Below, piece after piece: positions 8,383-17,558 of a DNA stretch of 64,000 nt (its first letter is position 1; each line of letters starts with the position of its first letter). The stretch is from NCBI GenBank assembly GCA_002279065.1, contig NCKB01000009.1, positions 62,001 to 126,000 of the forward strand. Reading direction: 5' to 3'. A program made the translations under genes and the position numbers. The notes below the pieces were generated by a model. It saw only the letters and a list, made by a program, of their open reading frames with translations, did no database searches and was not told where the DNA came from. Source of the DNA: Lysobacterales bacterium 15-68-25. Lineage in GTDB: Bacteria > Pseudomonadota > Gammaproteobacteria > Xanthomonadales > Rhodanobacteraceae.

Positions 8383-10209
8383 TTGAAACCCCGCCCGGCC
8401 ACCCCACCTCAACCGGCTGATGCCCCGCAAGCGACTCCCATGACCGACGACGCCGGCAAGCCCCGCTCCTCCCGTCGCCTCAGCTCCCTTCGCTCCCTCT
8501 GGCCCTATCTGCGGCCGCACCGGGCGCTGGCGATCGGCTGGCTGGTGTTCCTGGGGCTGTCCTCCGGCGCCTCGCTGGTGCTGCCGATGGCGTTCCGCCA
8601 CATCATCGACCAGGGCTTCGGCACCTCCAGCCTGGCGGTGATCAACGAGACCTTCCTGGCGCTGTTCGGCGTGGCGCTGGTGCTGGCCGTCGCCACGGCG
8701 GGGCGCTACTTCTGCATCACCCTGCTGAGCGAGCGGTCGCTCGCCTCGCTGCGCGATGCGCTGTATGCGCACGTGATCCGGCTTGACGTGGAGTTCTTCG
8801 AAAAGAGCCGCGTCGGCGAGCTCACTTCGCGCCTGAGCGCCGACACCGAAGTGGTGCAGGCGCTGGTCGGCTCAGGCGTGTCGGTCGCCCTGCGCAGCGC
8901 GGTGATGCTGGTCGGCGCGACCGTGGCGATGGTCTGGACCGCACCGGCACTGGCCGGCCTCACTGCACTGGTGATTCCCGCGGTGATGCTGCCGATCCTG
9001 GTGTTCGGCCGTCGCGTGCAGAAGCTCTCTCGCGCCAGCCAGGACCGGCTGGCCGACGCCGCGGCGATCGCCAACGAAACCCTCAACGCCGCCACAGCCG
9101 TGAAGGCCTATGCCCGCGAAGGCATCGAGAGCGGCCGCTACGGCGAAGCCATCCGCCTCGCCCTGGCCACCGCGCGCCGTCGCATCGGCATGCGTGCGCT
9201 GCTGACCATGTCGGTGATCGTGCTGGTGTTCGGCGCGATCACCCTGGTGCTGTGGGCCGGTGCCCGCCACGTGCTCGCCGGCACGCTGGACGCCGGCGTG
9301 CTTGGCCAGTTCGTGCTGTACGCGGTGTTCGCAGCCGGCTCGGTGGCGGGTCTGTCCGAGGTGTGGGGCGACGTGCTGCGCGCGGCCGGTGCGATGGAGC
9401 GCATCGGCGAGCTGATGGCCGAGACGCCGCAGGTCACCGCCCCGGCGCAGCCCCTGGCCCTGCCCTCGCCCGCGCGAGGCGCCCTCCACTTCGACCACGT
9501 GCGCTTCCACTACCCGACCCGCCCGAATACCGCCGCGCTGGAAGACTTCAGCCTAGTGGTGAACCCGGGTGAGACGGTCGCGCTGGTCGGCCCCTCGGGC
9601 GCCGGCAAGAGCACGGTGTTCGGGCTGCTGCTGCGCTTCTACGACCCGCAGTCCGGCCGCATCACCTTCGACGGCGTGGACCTGCGCGCGCTGCCCCTGC
9701 CGGAGCTGCGCGGCGCCATCGCGCTGGTGCCGCAGGAGACGGTGATCTTCAGCGGCACGGCGGCCGACAACATCCGCTTCGGCCGGCAGGACGCCAGCGA
9801 CGACGAGGTGATCGAAGCGGCCCGCGCCGCCGAGGCGCACGAGTTCATCAGCGCACTGGACGACGGCTACCGGGCCGAGATGGGCGAGCGCGGCGTGCGC
9901 CTGTCCGGCGGCCAGCGCCAGCGCGTGGCGATCGCCCGCGCGATCCTGCGCGACGCGCCGCTGCTGCTGCTCGACGAGGCCACCTCGGCGCTCGACGCGC
10001 AGTCCGAGGCGGCGATCCAGCAGGCACTGGAGCGGCTGGAGAAAGGCCGCACCACCCTGGTCATCGCGCACCGCCTGGCCACCGTGCAGCGTGCCGACCG
10101 CATCGTGGTGATGGACGACGGCCGCATCGTGGCGCAGGGCACGCACGAGAGCCTGCTGGCCGAGGGCGGCCTCTACGCCGAACTGGCGAAGCTGCAGTTC
10201 GTCGCCTGA
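8383..10209 (+). CDS. ABC exporter, fused membrane and ATPase domains (ABCB/MsbA-like)
   Basis: A 608-residue half-transporter. Six membrane helices occupy about residues 40-330, followed by an ATPase domain with Walker A GPSGAGKST, the Q-loop, the signature LSGGQRQR, Walker B LLLLDEATS and a switch His in IAHRLAT. A homodimer would export a lipid, peptide or drug; the substrate cannot be told from sequence. The start is ambiguous. TTG 8383 has GAGGA six bases upstream, while ATG 8440 has no clear ribosome site. The shorter form (589 residues) would lose only a Pro-rich leader. Related Xanthomonadales proteins are often annotated simply as ABC transporter ATP-binding/permease. Confidence 0.92.
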   Translation: MKPRPATPPQPADAPQATPMTDDAGKPRSSRRLSSLRSLWPYLRPHRALAIGWLVFLGLSSGASLVLPMAFRHIIDQGFGTSSLAVINETFLALFGVALVLAVATAGRYFCITLLSERSLASLRDALYAHVIRLDVEFFEKSRVGELTSRLSADTEVVQALVGSGVSVALRSAVMLVGATVAMVWTAPALAGLTALVIPAVMLPILVFGRRVQKLSRASQDRLADAAAIANETLNAATAVKAYAREGIESGRYGEAIRLALATARRRIGMRALLTMSVIVLVFGAITLVLWAGARHVLAGTLDAGVLGQFVLYAVFAAGSVAGLSEVWGDVLRAAGAMERIGELMAETPQVTAPAQPLALPSPARGALHFDHVRFHYPTRPNTAALEDFSLVVNPGETVALVGPSGAGKSTVFGLLLRFYDPQSGRITFDGVDLRALPLPELRGAIALVPQETVIFSGTAADNIRFGRQDASDDEVIEAARAAEAHEFISALDDGYRAEMGERGVRLSGGQRQRVAIARAILRDAPLLLLDEATSALDAQSEAAIQQALERLEKGRTTLVIAHRLATVQRADRIVVMDDGRIVAQGTHESLLAEGGLYAELAKLQFVA

Positions 10210-10274
10210 GGCGCGGCAAGCGAAGGCGGGCACGGACGGGTTAACCTCGTCCGCTGTCCCACCGGTTGCCTGCC

Positions 10275-10832
10275 ATGTCCATCGTCCTCACCCCGTTCGC
10301 CCACGCCCGCCTGTTCCCCCGCGAATCCCGCCGCAACACCATCCAGGACTGCAGCGCCGAAGCCTTCGAGCGCCGCCTCAACGACGAGGTCCCGCTGAAG
10401 GTCCTCGAAGGCTACGCGCCGTTTTGCCGCCTGCACGTGCACCGCAACTGGACCTCCACGCGCTGCATGGCGGTGCCGATCACCGACGCCAACCGCCACC
10501 TGTTGCGCTCGGCCTACGAGGCCCGCACGAAGCAGGAGCTGCCGGTGCTGGTGCGCTGGTTCGAGGGCGTCGAGCCGCCGGTCGCCAACTACCTGCTGCC
10601 GATCCTCTACAGCCGCGAGCAGCTGGCGAAGGAAGGCGAACCGATCGACGCCGACTGGGGCGTGGTCGGCTGCCTGTACACGATGGAGCCGGAGGAGATC
10701 CCGATGGTGCCGATCACCATGCTGCGCAACGCGCTGGGCGTGGAGGAAGGCGGCTCCGGCGTACCGCTGGATCGCGAGGCGTACCGGGCGGCGGCGGCGT
10801 TCTGGGACGCGCACGCGAACTGGCGTGGATGA
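10275..10832 (+). CDS. DUF3228 family protein
   Basis: A 185-residue protein matching DUF3228 end to end, with conserved blocks RNTIQDCS, YAPFCRLHVHRNWTSTR, DADWGVVGCLYTMEPEEIPM and the terminal HANWR. No function is established. The family is compact, cytosolic and widely distributed in Proteobacteria. ATG 10275 is preferred over ATG 10266 because family members begin with this short leader. It stands alone downstream of the ABC exporter, and the next gene is convergent. Confidence 0.85.
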   Translation: MSIVLTPFAHARLFPRESRRNTIQDCSAEAFERRLNDEVPLKVLEGYAPFCRLHVHRNWTSTRCMAVPITDANRHLLRSAYEARTKQELPVLVRWFEGVEPPVANYLLPILYSREQLAKEGEPIDADWGVVGCLYTMEPEEIPMVPITMLRNALGVEEGGSGVPLDREAYRAAAAFWDAHANWRG

Positions 10833-10862
10833 ACGAAGACCGCGGTCCGACCTGCGCCCGGG

Positions 10863-12146
10863 TCAAGCCAGATCATCCGCCCGTTCCCGCTTCGCCCGCT
10901 GTTTGTTCGCGTAGAGCTCCGCGTCGGCATGGCGCAACAGGGTCCCCGCATGCCAGCTGTGTTCGGGCGCTACCGCCAGGCCCACACCGATGGTGGGGTG
11001 CCCCTGCCCCGTGGCCGCCGCAGTCGCCACCTGCCCGACCAGCCGGGCGGCCAGCTCCCTGGCCTGGTCATGGGACGTCCCGGGCAGGATCGCGAGGAAC
11101 TCGTCCCCACCCAGGCGTCCCAGGTGATCGCCTTCGCGCAGCGATTCGCGCATGCGCCGGGTGACCCATACCAGGGCTTCGTCACCGGCGGCATGTCCCC
11201 AGGTATCGTTGATTTGCTTGAAATCGTTGAGGTCGATCATGAAGATCGCGAGCGGCTGCTGATCGTCCTTGTGCACATCGAGCTCCGCCGACAACAGGGC
11301 GAGGATGCGTCGCCGGTTCGGCAGTCCGGTCAAGGCATCTTCGGTGGCTTCGGCAAGCACCTCGCGATGTGTTTGCTCCCAGTAGGTCGCCATCGCGTTG
11401 AACTGCTCGGCCAGCGTGCTCAACTCGTCCCTGCCCCGGACATGCAGCCGCGCCGACATGTCACCGGCCGCGAAGCGCCTGGCCGAACTGCCGAGTTCGC
11501 GGATGGGAAGCAGGATCGAGCGGAGCACCACGCTGACCATGAGGGCAGCAAGCGCGACCGTCGCCACCCAGCCGATCACCAGCCAGCGCAGCTGACGGTG
11601 CCGCATGGCCGCGGCGCGCTCGTAACGCGCCTTGACCGCAGCCGCCAGGTGCCTGCGTGCATCGCGCACCTCCAGGACCGCCTCTTGCAGCTCCTTTCTG
11701 GACAGTGCCGCGGCAGCGCTGTCGTCTCCGCCCGAAGCCCGGGTCACCTGCTCGATCAATCGCTGCACCGAGGGGCGGGCCTGGGTCCAGGCCTGTTGCG
11801 CGGCAGTAAGCCGGTCCATCGGCACGTCAGACCCGCTGGCCGCCATCTCCACCGTGGCGAAGCTGCGATCGATGTTCTGGGTGAGCGAGGCGAAATCGGG
11901 AACCGATTCGTGCGACTGCGCCTCGAGTTCGTCCACCATCGCACGCTCGAGCAGTTGCTCGAGCGTGGTGAGCGGCAACAGTGCATGCAGCGATTCCTCC
12001 ACCGAATCGCGAAAGGCAATCTCCTGGCGGTTCAGCACGGCCATGCTGACCAGGCTGAGGGTCGCCAGCGGCACCAGCAACAGGACGATGATCAGGCCGA
12101 TCCGCCGCCCCACCGTAAACCGCCGCAACGTGCGCTCCATAAACAT
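10863..12146 (-). CDS. Membrane diguanylate cyclase (HAMP-GGDEF)
   Basis: A 427-residue protein. A transmembrane helix (about 16-38), a helical periplasmic sensor region (about 40-185), a second helix (about 187-208) and a HAMP linker (about 210-262) lead to a GGDEF domain (about 268-425). The active-site motif GGDEF is intact, and the product-inhibition I-site RxxD (REGD) lies five residues before it, so it should make cyclic-di-GMP and be feedback-controlled. The start at 12146 is fixed by GGAGG six bases upstream; codons further upstream are less likely. Confidence 0.92.
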   Translation of the reverse strand: MFMERTLRRFTVGRRIGLIIVLLLVPLATLSLVSMAVLNRQEIAFRDSVEESLHALLPLTTLEQLLERAMVDELEAQSHESVPDFASLTQNIDRSFATVEMAASGSDVPMDRLTAAQQAWTQARPSVQRLIEQVTRASGGDDSAAAALSRKELQEAVLEVRDARRHLAAAVKARYERAAAMRHRQLRWLVIGWVATVALAALMVSVVLRSILLPIRELGSSARRFAAGDMSARLHVRGRDELSTLAEQFNAMATYWEQTHREVLAEATEDALTGLPNRRRILALLSAELDVHKDDQQPLAIFMIDLNDFKQINDTWGHAAGDEALVWVTRRMRESLREGDHLGRLGGDEFLAILPGTSHDQARELAARLVGQVATAAATGQGHPTIGVGLAVAPEHSWHAGTLLRHADAELYANKQRAKRERADDLA

Positions 12147-12351
12147 CTCTTTCCTCCGTCTGTCCGCCTCACCAGCCACCCGTCACATGCATCCGGATAT
12201 CAGGCAAACGGGGGGCGCGTTCGCGGCTCACTCACCAGAAGCAGTGGACTGGACGGGTATCGGCTCGGGGCCACTCCGACTGGAGTACTGCAGCCAAGAA
12301 AACCGGGCAATTGCGTACGGATATCCGTCCAGAACCCGCCTCGCGCGCATA

Positions 12352-12382
12352 AAAGAAAACCCCGCGACAGGCGCGGGGTTTT
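12352..12382 (-). terminator. Intrinsic terminator after the cold-shock gene
   Basis: A stem of 11 bp (12356-12366 with 12372-12382, five-base loop) is followed on the minus strand by TTTTCTTTT. It lies about 30 bases after the stop of the cold-shock gene. Confidence 0.88.
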
Positions 12383-12412
12383 CCACAACAGGGTAATTCG
12401 TCGATCGAACAA

Positions 12413-12622
12413 TCAGGCAGTAGCGAGCTCGACACCCGAAGCCTGGGCGCCCTTCGGGCCCTGGGTGACTTCGAACTTCACGCGCTGGCCTTCCTGCAGG
12501 CTGCGAAAGCCCTTGGCGTTGATTGCAGAAAAGTGGACGAAAACGTCCTCCCCACCGTCCTCGGGCGCGATGAAACCGAAACCCTTGGCGTCGTTGAACC
12601 ACTTGACCGTACCGAAACGCAT
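12413..12622 (-). CDS. Cold-shock domain protein (CspA family)
   Basis: A 69-residue single cold-shock domain. RNP1 (KGFGFI) and RNP2 (DVFVHF) are intact, with GTVKWFND at the start and the [15 protein letters not shown] ending of the family. It binds single-stranded RNA/DNA and acts as an RNA chaperone. It is monocistronic, with its own promoter (12715-12743) and terminator. The implied untranslated leader of about 85 bases could hold cold-responsive structure. Which paralogue it is cannot be decided. Confidence 0.95.
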   Translation of the reverse strand: MRFGTVKWFNDAKGFGFIAPEDGGEDVFVHFSAINAKGFRSLQEGQRVKFEVTQGPKGAQASGVELATA

Positions 12623-12714
12623 TGCGGCAACCTCTGAAGCTTAAGGATGGATGCACCAAGGTCTCGCGCTGAACCCCTTAATCCCCTTGGTCCGCCGCCC
12701 CTGGCACCCCCGAA

Positions 12715-12743
12715 GTATCAGCATGTTTGTGGGTCGAGCGCAA
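12715..12743 (-). promoter_or_regulatory. Candidate sigma-70 promoter of the cold-shock gene
   Basis: On the minus strand, a -35 TTGCGC (12738-12743) and a -10 TGATAC (12715-12720) are separated by 17 bp. The start of transcription would fall near 12707, leaving a leader of about 85 bases. Confidence 0.55.
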
Positions 12744-12783
12744 TATCCTGAACATGCATCCGGCCAGCGTCCCTCGACCGCCC

Positions 12784-13527
12784 TCAGGCACCCAGCATCG
12801 CGCCGAGGATTTTCGGCACTTCGGCGGTGGCTGCGGCCAGGTGGGCGAAGATCTCCTCGATGCTGATCTCCTCCTCATCGCCGCAGCCGGCGGCGAAATT
12901 GGCCACCAGCGCGAGGCAGGCGTAGTCCAGCTCCAGCTCGCGGGCCAACGCCGCCTCGGGCATACCGGTCATGCCGACCAGATCGCAGCCGTCGCGCTTC
13001 ATGCGGGCAATCTCGGCGCGGGTCTCCAGCCGCGGCCCCTGGGTGGCGCCGTAGCAGCCGCCGTCGATCGCCGGCACGCCAGCGCGTGCCGCCGCGGCGA
13101 GCAGGTCGCGCCGCAGCGACGCGGTGTAGGGCTCGCTGAAGTCGATGTGCTTCACCTCGGCCCCTTCCACGTCGCAGAAGCTGGTGAACCGGCCGTGGGT
13201 GTAGTCGATGATCTGGTCCGGCACCACGATCACCCGCGGTCCCATGTCGTCGCGGATGCCGCCGACGGCATTGACGCCGACCACCCGGCGCGCGCCGAGC
13301 TGGTGCAGCGCCCACAGGTTGGCGCGGTAGTTCACTCGGTGCGGCGGCAGGCTGTGGCTCTCGCCATGGCGGGCGAGGAAGGCAAGTCGCCTGCCGGCGA
13401 AATCGCCGGTCACCACGTCGCCCGAGGCCGGGCCGAACGGGGTATCCACCGATTGCCGGCTGGTGTTTTCCAGGCCCGGGAAGTTGTACAGGCCACTGCC
13501 GCCGATGACGGCCAGATCGATGCTCAC
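12784..13527 (-). CDS. mtnP: S-methyl-5'-thioinosine phosphorylase (MTAP/PNP family)
   Basis: A 247-residue member of the trimeric purine-nucleoside phosphorylase/MTAP family: AVIGGSGLYNF phosphate loop, ARHGESHSLPPHRVNYRAN, NAVGGIRDDMGP, GATQGPRLETRAEI and GMTGMPEAALARELEL. In Pseudomonas the homologue beside nagZ cleaves methylthioinosine to hypoxanthine and methylthioribose-1-phosphate. hpt, which recycles hypoxanthine, lies two genes upstream here, so the same specificity is likely. MTA phosphorylase is the alternative. The start is GTG 13527, because codons further upstream overlap the FMN reductase and are outside the family. It is the last gene of the cluster. Confidence 0.87.
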   Translation of the reverse strand: MSIDLAVIGGSGLYNFPGLENTSRQSVDTPFGPASGDVVTGDFAGRRLAFLARHGESHSLPPHRVNYRANLWALHQLGARRVVGVNAVGGIRDDMGPRVIVVPDQIIDYTHGRFTSFCDVEGAEVKHIDFSEPYTASLRRDLLAAAARAGVPAIDGGCYGATQGPRLETRAEIARMKRDGCDLVGMTGMPEAALARELELDYACLALVANFAAGCGDEEEISIEEIFAHLAAATAEVPKILGAMLGA

Positions 13528-13550
13528 GATGTCGTTTCCGGTTCGGTGGA

Positions 13551-14102
13551 TCAGGAAGCGCGCCCGGTCGGCGCGACGAAATGCTGAAGGTGGCGGGCCA
13601 ATGCCTCGCGGGTGCGCTCGTCGACGAGCTTGCCGTCGGCGATCTTGGTGTGTGCCTGGAACACCAGCACCTCGCCCTGCGGCTCGACGATGGCGCCGGC
13701 GCGACGCAGGACCAGCCGCAGCGCGTCCTGGGCGCGCACGGTACCGGTGATGCCGGGGCTGGCGCCGAAGATGCACACGCGCTTGCCGGCCAACGGCGCG
13801 GCGTCACGTGCCGTGCCCTTGCGCGACGCCCAGTCGATCGCGTTCTTCAGCACGCCGGTGATGCCGCCGTTGTACTCGGGCGAGGCCAGCAGCAACCCGT
13901 CGGCGGCGGCGATGGCGTCCTTCAGGGCGACCACTTCGGACGGATCGCCCTGGTCCTCCACGTCCTGGTCGAACAACGGCAGGCCGTGCAGGTCGTGGAT
14001 CGTCAGCGTGTGGCCGGCCGGCAGCAGCTCGGCCGCGGCGTGCAGCAAGGCGGTATTGAACGAGGCCCGGCGCAGGCTGCCGGAAATGCCGAGGAGCTTC
14101 AT
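13551..14102 (-). CDS. NADPH-dependent FMN reductase
   Basis: A 183-residue flavodoxin-like protein of the ArsH/SsuE/chromate-reductase group. The FMN phosphate loop GISGSLRRASFNTALL is at residues 5-20, and the flavin-ring loop SPEYNGGITGVLKNAIDW lies near residues 77-94. It would reduce FMN, quinones or other acceptors with NAD(P)H in the cytoplasm. GGGAGGG seven bases before ATG 14102 fixes the start. It sits between hpt and the phosphorylase gene; a link to purine salvage is not obvious. Confidence 0.9.
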   Translation of the reverse strand: MKLLGISGSLRRASFNTALLHAAAELLPAGHTLTIHDLHGLPLFDQDVEDQGDPSEVVALKDAIAAADGLLLASPEYNGGITGVLKNAIDWASRKGTARDAAPLAGKRVCIFGASPGITGTVRAQDALRLVLRRAGAIVEPQGEVLVFQAHTKIADGKLVDERTREALARHLQHFVAPTGRAS

Positions 14103-14133
14103 GGCGCATCCCTCCCGTGTGTGGTGGACCCGA

Positions 14134-14682
14134 TCAGTCCTCGCGCAGGGCGTAGATGCCCGGCAGGTTGCGGCCCTGTTCGTAGTAGTCCATGCCGTAG
14201 CCGAACACATAACGGTCCGGCAGTTCGAAGCCGTTGAAATCCGAGGCGATACCCTCGACCAGTCGGTCGTGCTTCTTGCTGCACAGGCTGGCGATCAGCA
14301 CGCGGCGCGCGCCACGGCGCAGGCAGTCGTCGCGCACCGCCTTGAGCGTGTGGCCTTCGTCGAGGATGTCGTCGACCAGCAGCACGGTGCGCCCTTCCAT
14401 CGGCGCCCGCGGCTCGCGCAGCCAGCGCAGGTCGTGGCCGGTGGTGTCGCCGCGGTAGCGGGTGGCGTGCACGTAGTCGAATTCCAGATCGGTGCGGATC
14501 GCCAGCGCGAGGTGGCCGGCGAACATCAGCGCGCCGTTCATCACGGTGAGGAACAGCGCGCGCTCGCCCTCCAGCACAGCGTCGATCTCGCCGCCGATGC
14601 GGGCGATGGCGACGTCGATGGCAGCACGGTCGACCAGCAGGTCGGACTTCTTCAGGGCATCGGCGAGCGGCGGCAGGGTCAT
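14134..14682 (-). CDS. hpt: Hypoxanthine-guanine phosphoribosyltransferase
   Basis: A 182-residue type I phosphoribosyltransferase. The PRPP-binding motif VLLVDDILDEGHTL is intact, and the N-terminal VMNGALMFAGHL loop and C-terminal DRYVFGYGMDY purine-contact region fit hypoxanthine-guanine enzymes. It converts hypoxanthine and guanine to IMP and GMP. Its ATG overlaps the stop of nagZ (ATGA), so the two are translationally coupled. Downstream, the methylthioinosine phosphorylase would supply hypoxanthine. Confidence 0.94.
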   Translation of the reverse strand: MTLPPLADALKKSDLLVDRAAIDVAIARIGGEIDAVLEGERALFLTVMNGALMFAGHLALAIRTDLEFDYVHATRYRGDTTGHDLRWLREPRAPMEGRTVLLVDDILDEGHTLKAVRDDCLRRGARRVLIASLCSKKHDRLVEGIASDFNGFELPDRYVFGYGMDYYEQGRNLPGIYALRED

Positions 14683-15695
14683 GCGGGGGTTCCTTCGGCG
14701 TCAAGCGCCGTGATGCGCGCGATGAAGCGGTCGCGCTGCGGGTTGTCGGTGAGCGAGTCCCAACTGGCGCCGATCGCGCCGCGCAGAGCCGCGAGGCGAT
14801 GGGTGGGACCCGGGGCGCGGCCGGCCACGGCGGCGATCGCCTCGTCCACCACATCGGGGAAACAGGCCAGCACCAGGTCGCAGCCGGCATCGAGGTGTGC
14901 GTGCACGCGCGCGGCCACATCGCCGGCGGCACCGGCCGCGGCCATCGAGATGTCGTCGCTGATCACCGCACCGTCGAAGCCCAGCCGTCCGCGCAGCATG
15001 TCGCCGATCCACACCGGCGAGAAGCCGGCCGGACGCTCGTCGACCGCCGGATAGATCACGTGCGCCATCATCACCGCCTCGACGCGCGACTCCAGGCACT
15101 GCGCGAACGGCACCAGGTCCGCCTGCTCGATGGCGGCCAGCGGGCGCGGGTCGATTGCCTGCGCCTTGTGCGTGTCGGTGGCCACCGAGCCGTGTCCCGG
15201 GAAATGCTTGAGCACCGCGGCCATCCCGGCCAGGTGCATGCCGCGCACGTAGGCCTGGCCCAGCTCGGCGGCCACCGCCGGATCGGCGTGGAACGCGCGC
15301 AGACCGATCGCCGCGTTGCCTCGGGCGAGATCCACCACCGGGGCGAAGCTGAAATCCACACCCATGGCGCGCAGTTCGCTGGCCATCACCCAGGCGTGTT
15401 CCTCGGCCAGCCGGATGGCATCGACCGGATCGTGGTCGTACGCCGCTCCCACCTTCGCCAGCGCCGGCAGCCGGGTGAAGCCGTCGCGGAAGCGCTGCAC
15501 CGGACCGCCCTCCTGGTCGACCGCGATCAGCATGTCCTCGCCACCGACCTCGCGGATCGACTCGACCAGCGCGCCCAGTTGTTCACGCGAGGCGAAGTTG
15601 CGGGAGAACAGCAGCACGCCGGATACACCGGGCGCGACCAGCCAGTCGCGTTCACGCGGCTCCAGGGCGAGCCCGGCCAGACCGATCATCAGCAT
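14679..15695 (-). CDS. nagZ: Beta-N-acetylglucosaminidase NagZ
   Basis: A 338-residue GH3 enzyme that removes GlcNAc from cytosolic muropeptides during peptidoglycan recycling. Visible signatures are DQEGGPVQRF, the catalytic His loop KHFPGHGSVATDTH and the nucleophile region VISDDISM. NagZ activity supplies anhydro-muropeptides that can induce AmpC in species carrying it. The start MLMIG at 15695 overlaps the preceding CYTH gene's stop by seven bases. The length matches E. coli NagZ (341). Confidence 0.95.
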   Translation of the reverse strand: MLMIGLAGLALEPRERDWLVAPGVSGVLLFSRNFASREQLGALVESIREVGGEDMLIAVDQEGGPVQRFRDGFTRLPALAKVGAAYDHDPVDAIRLAEEHAWVMASELRAMGVDFSFAPVVDLARGNAAIGLRAFHADPAVAAELGQAYVRGMHLAGMAAVLKHFPGHGSVATDTHKAQAIDPRPLAAIEQADLVPFAQCLESRVEAVMMAHVIYPAVDERPAGFSPVWIGDMLRGRLGFDGAVISDDISMAAAGAAGDVAARVHAHLDAGCDLVLACFPDVVDEAIAAVAGRAPGPTHRLAALRGAIGASWDSLTDNPQRDRFIARITALDAEGTPA

Positions 15696-16219
15696 GCGGG
15701 GGGTTCTCCGTCGAGGGCGTCGCGTTCGTCGGGGGTCCAGCGTGCGTAAGGGTACGCAATGAGGTTGACGTTGTAGTAGCGCGCCAGCGTGCTGACCTCG
15801 CGACCGAGCCAGTCCGGCCGCGGGAACGGTGCATCCACGGCTGGCAGCTCGACCTCGGCGACCAGCAGGCCGGCATTGTCGCCCTCGAACTCGTCGATCT
15901 CGAACAGCACGCCGTCGACGGTCACGTAATGGCGCTGCTTGGCCAGCACGCCGTCGCACAGGGTGGCCAGCATGGCCTCGGCGTCGGCCACCGGCACCGC
16001 GTATTCGAACTCGGCGCGGGCAATGCCGAGTTGTGCCGACTTGATGTTGAGCCAGGCCCGGTCGCCGGCGATGCGCGCCCGCACCGAAGACTTCGCCGTG
16101 CCGTCGCGCAAGGCCCGCGCACCGACCAGATAGCCCTGGGCGATCCGCTCGGTGCGCTCGATGCGCGAGCGCCAGCCGTCGCCGGCGAGGAGGAATTTGC
16201 GTTCGATCTCCAGTCCCAT
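15689..16219 (-). CDS. CYTH-domain protein (inorganic triphosphatase-like)
   Basis: A 176-residue single CYTH domain, a triphosphate tunnel metalloenzyme. The signature ExExK appears as LEIERKFL (residues 3-10), followed by alternating charged strands (RARIAGDRAWLNIKS, EFEYAVP, FEIDEFEGDNAGLLVAEVEL) that line the tunnel. Bacterial relatives such as NeuTTM hydrolyse tripolyphosphate. There is no CHAD domain. A class IV adenylate cyclase is less likely given the small size. It is translationally coupled to nagZ. Confidence 0.9.
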   Translation of the reverse strand: MGLEIERKFLLAGDGWRSRIERTERIAQGYLVGARALRDGTAKSSVRARIAGDRAWLNIKSAQLGIARAEFEYAVPVADAEAMLATLCDGVLAKQRHYVTVDGVLFEIDEFEGDNAGLLVAEVELPAVDAPFPRPDWLGREVSTLARYYNVNLIAYPYARWTPDERDALDGEPPAC

Positions 16220-16230
16220 GGCGGCCGGCC

Positions 16231-17541
16231 TCAGCGCTCGAACAGCGCGATGGACTCGACATGCGCGGTGTGAGGGAACATGTCCATCACCCCGGCCGCG
16301 GCCAGCCTGAAGCCGTGCTTCTCGACCAGGATACCGGCGTCGCGGGCCAGCGAGGCCGGGTGGCAGGACACGTAGACGATGCGCCGGGTCGCCTTGTGCG
16401 GCAGATAGTCCAGCACCTTGTCCGCGCCGGCGCGCGGTGGATCGAGCAGCAGCTTGTCCCACGGCTGGCGGGCCCACGCGGTGCCGCGCTGGTCCTCGAA
16501 CAGGTTGGCCACGTGGAAGCTGGCGTTGGCCAGCCCGTTGCGCCTGGCGTTCTCCGCGGCGCGCTCGACCAGGCCGTGCTCGCCTTCCACGCCGACCACC
16601 TCGGCGACCCGGCGGGCGATCGGCAGGGTGAAGTTGCCAAGGCCGCAGAACAGGTCCAGCACGCGGTCGGTCGGCTGCGGGTCGAGCAGTTCCAGCGCCC
16701 GCGCCATCATCTTCGCGTTCATGCCGGCATTGACCTGCACGAAGTCCAGCGGGCGGAACTCCAGCTCCACGTCCTGAACGCCCTCGCCCGCCGCGATGCG
16801 GAAGGCCAGCCGGTGATCGGCCGGCCACAGCGGATGCACGCTGCTCACGCCGCCCGGCTGCAGGTAGATGGCGAAACCGTGCTGCTGGCCGAAGGCTACC
16901 AGGGCGGCGCGGTCGCGCTCGCTCAGCGGGTTCATGTGGCGGAACACCAGCGCCATGCCATCGTCGCCGGCGGCGAACTCCACCTGCGGGATGTCGCGCG
17001 CGGCCTCCAGCGAACCGATCAGCTCGGCCAACAGGCCGATCTTCGGTCCCAGGGCCGGATGCACCACCTCGCAGTGGCTGATGTCGGCGACCAAGCGTGG
17101 GTTGCTCTCCTCGCGGAAACCGACCAGCACGCGCTCCTTCTTCGGCACGTAGCGCACCGACAGCCGCCCCTTGCGGCGATAGCCCCAGGGGGCATCCGTG
17201 AGCGGCTCCAGCCAGCGCTTCGGCTCGACCTTGCCGATGCGTGCGAAGTTGTCAGCCAGCACCTGCTGCTTGGCATGGATCTGCGCTTCGGCATCCATGT
17301 GCTGCAGCGAACAGCCGCCGCAGGCTCCGAAATGGCGGCACTTCGGTTCGACGCGGTGCGGCGAGGGCGCGATCACCTCCACCACCTCGGCCTCGTCGAA
17401 GTGGCGATGGCGCTTGCGGATGCGCAGGCTGACCTGCTCGTCGACCAGCGCGCCGCTGAGGAAGGTGGTCTTGCCGTCGATGCGGGCGACGCCGCGACCG
17501 TCATGGCCGAGCGCGGTGATGGTGGCTTGGATCTCTTGCAT
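16231..17541 (-). CDS. rlmD: 23S rRNA (uracil-1939-C5)-methyltransferase RlmD
   Basis: A 436-residue enzyme. An N-terminal TRAM domain (about 1-60) is followed by iron-sulfur cysteines Cys68, Cys74 and Cys77, plus a fourth in DISHCEVV. The SAM-binding methyltransferase domain has VLDLFCGLGNFTLP, LLLDPPRAGAD and the catalytic-Cys motif YVSCHPASLARD. It methylates U1939 of 23S rRNA. The ATG at 17541 is chosen because GGAG lies four bases upstream; an in-frame ATG at 17559 has no ribosome site. A GC-rich hairpin sits just upstream. Confidence 0.94.
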   Translation of the reverse strand: MQEIQATITALGHDGRGVARIDGKTTFLSGALVDEQVSLRIRKRHRHFDEAEVVEVIAPSPHRVEPKCRHFGACGGCSLQHMDAEAQIHAKQQVLADNFARIGKVEPKRWLEPLTDAPWGYRRKGRLSVRYVPKKERVLVGFREESNPRLVADISHCEVVHPALGPKIGLLAELIGSLEAARDIPQVEFAAGDDGMALVFRHMNPLSERDRAALVAFGQQHGFAIYLQPGGVSSVHPLWPADHRLAFRIAAGEGVQDVELEFRPLDFVQVNAGMNAKMMARALELLDPQPTDRVLDLFCGLGNFTLPIARRVAEVVGVEGEHGLVERAAENARRNGLANASFHVANLFEDQRGTAWARQPWDKLLLDPPRAGADKVLDYLPHKATRRIVYVSCHPASLARDAGILVEKHGFRLAAAGVMDMFPHTAHVESIALFER

Positions 17542-17558
17542 GACGCTCCAAAACAGCA

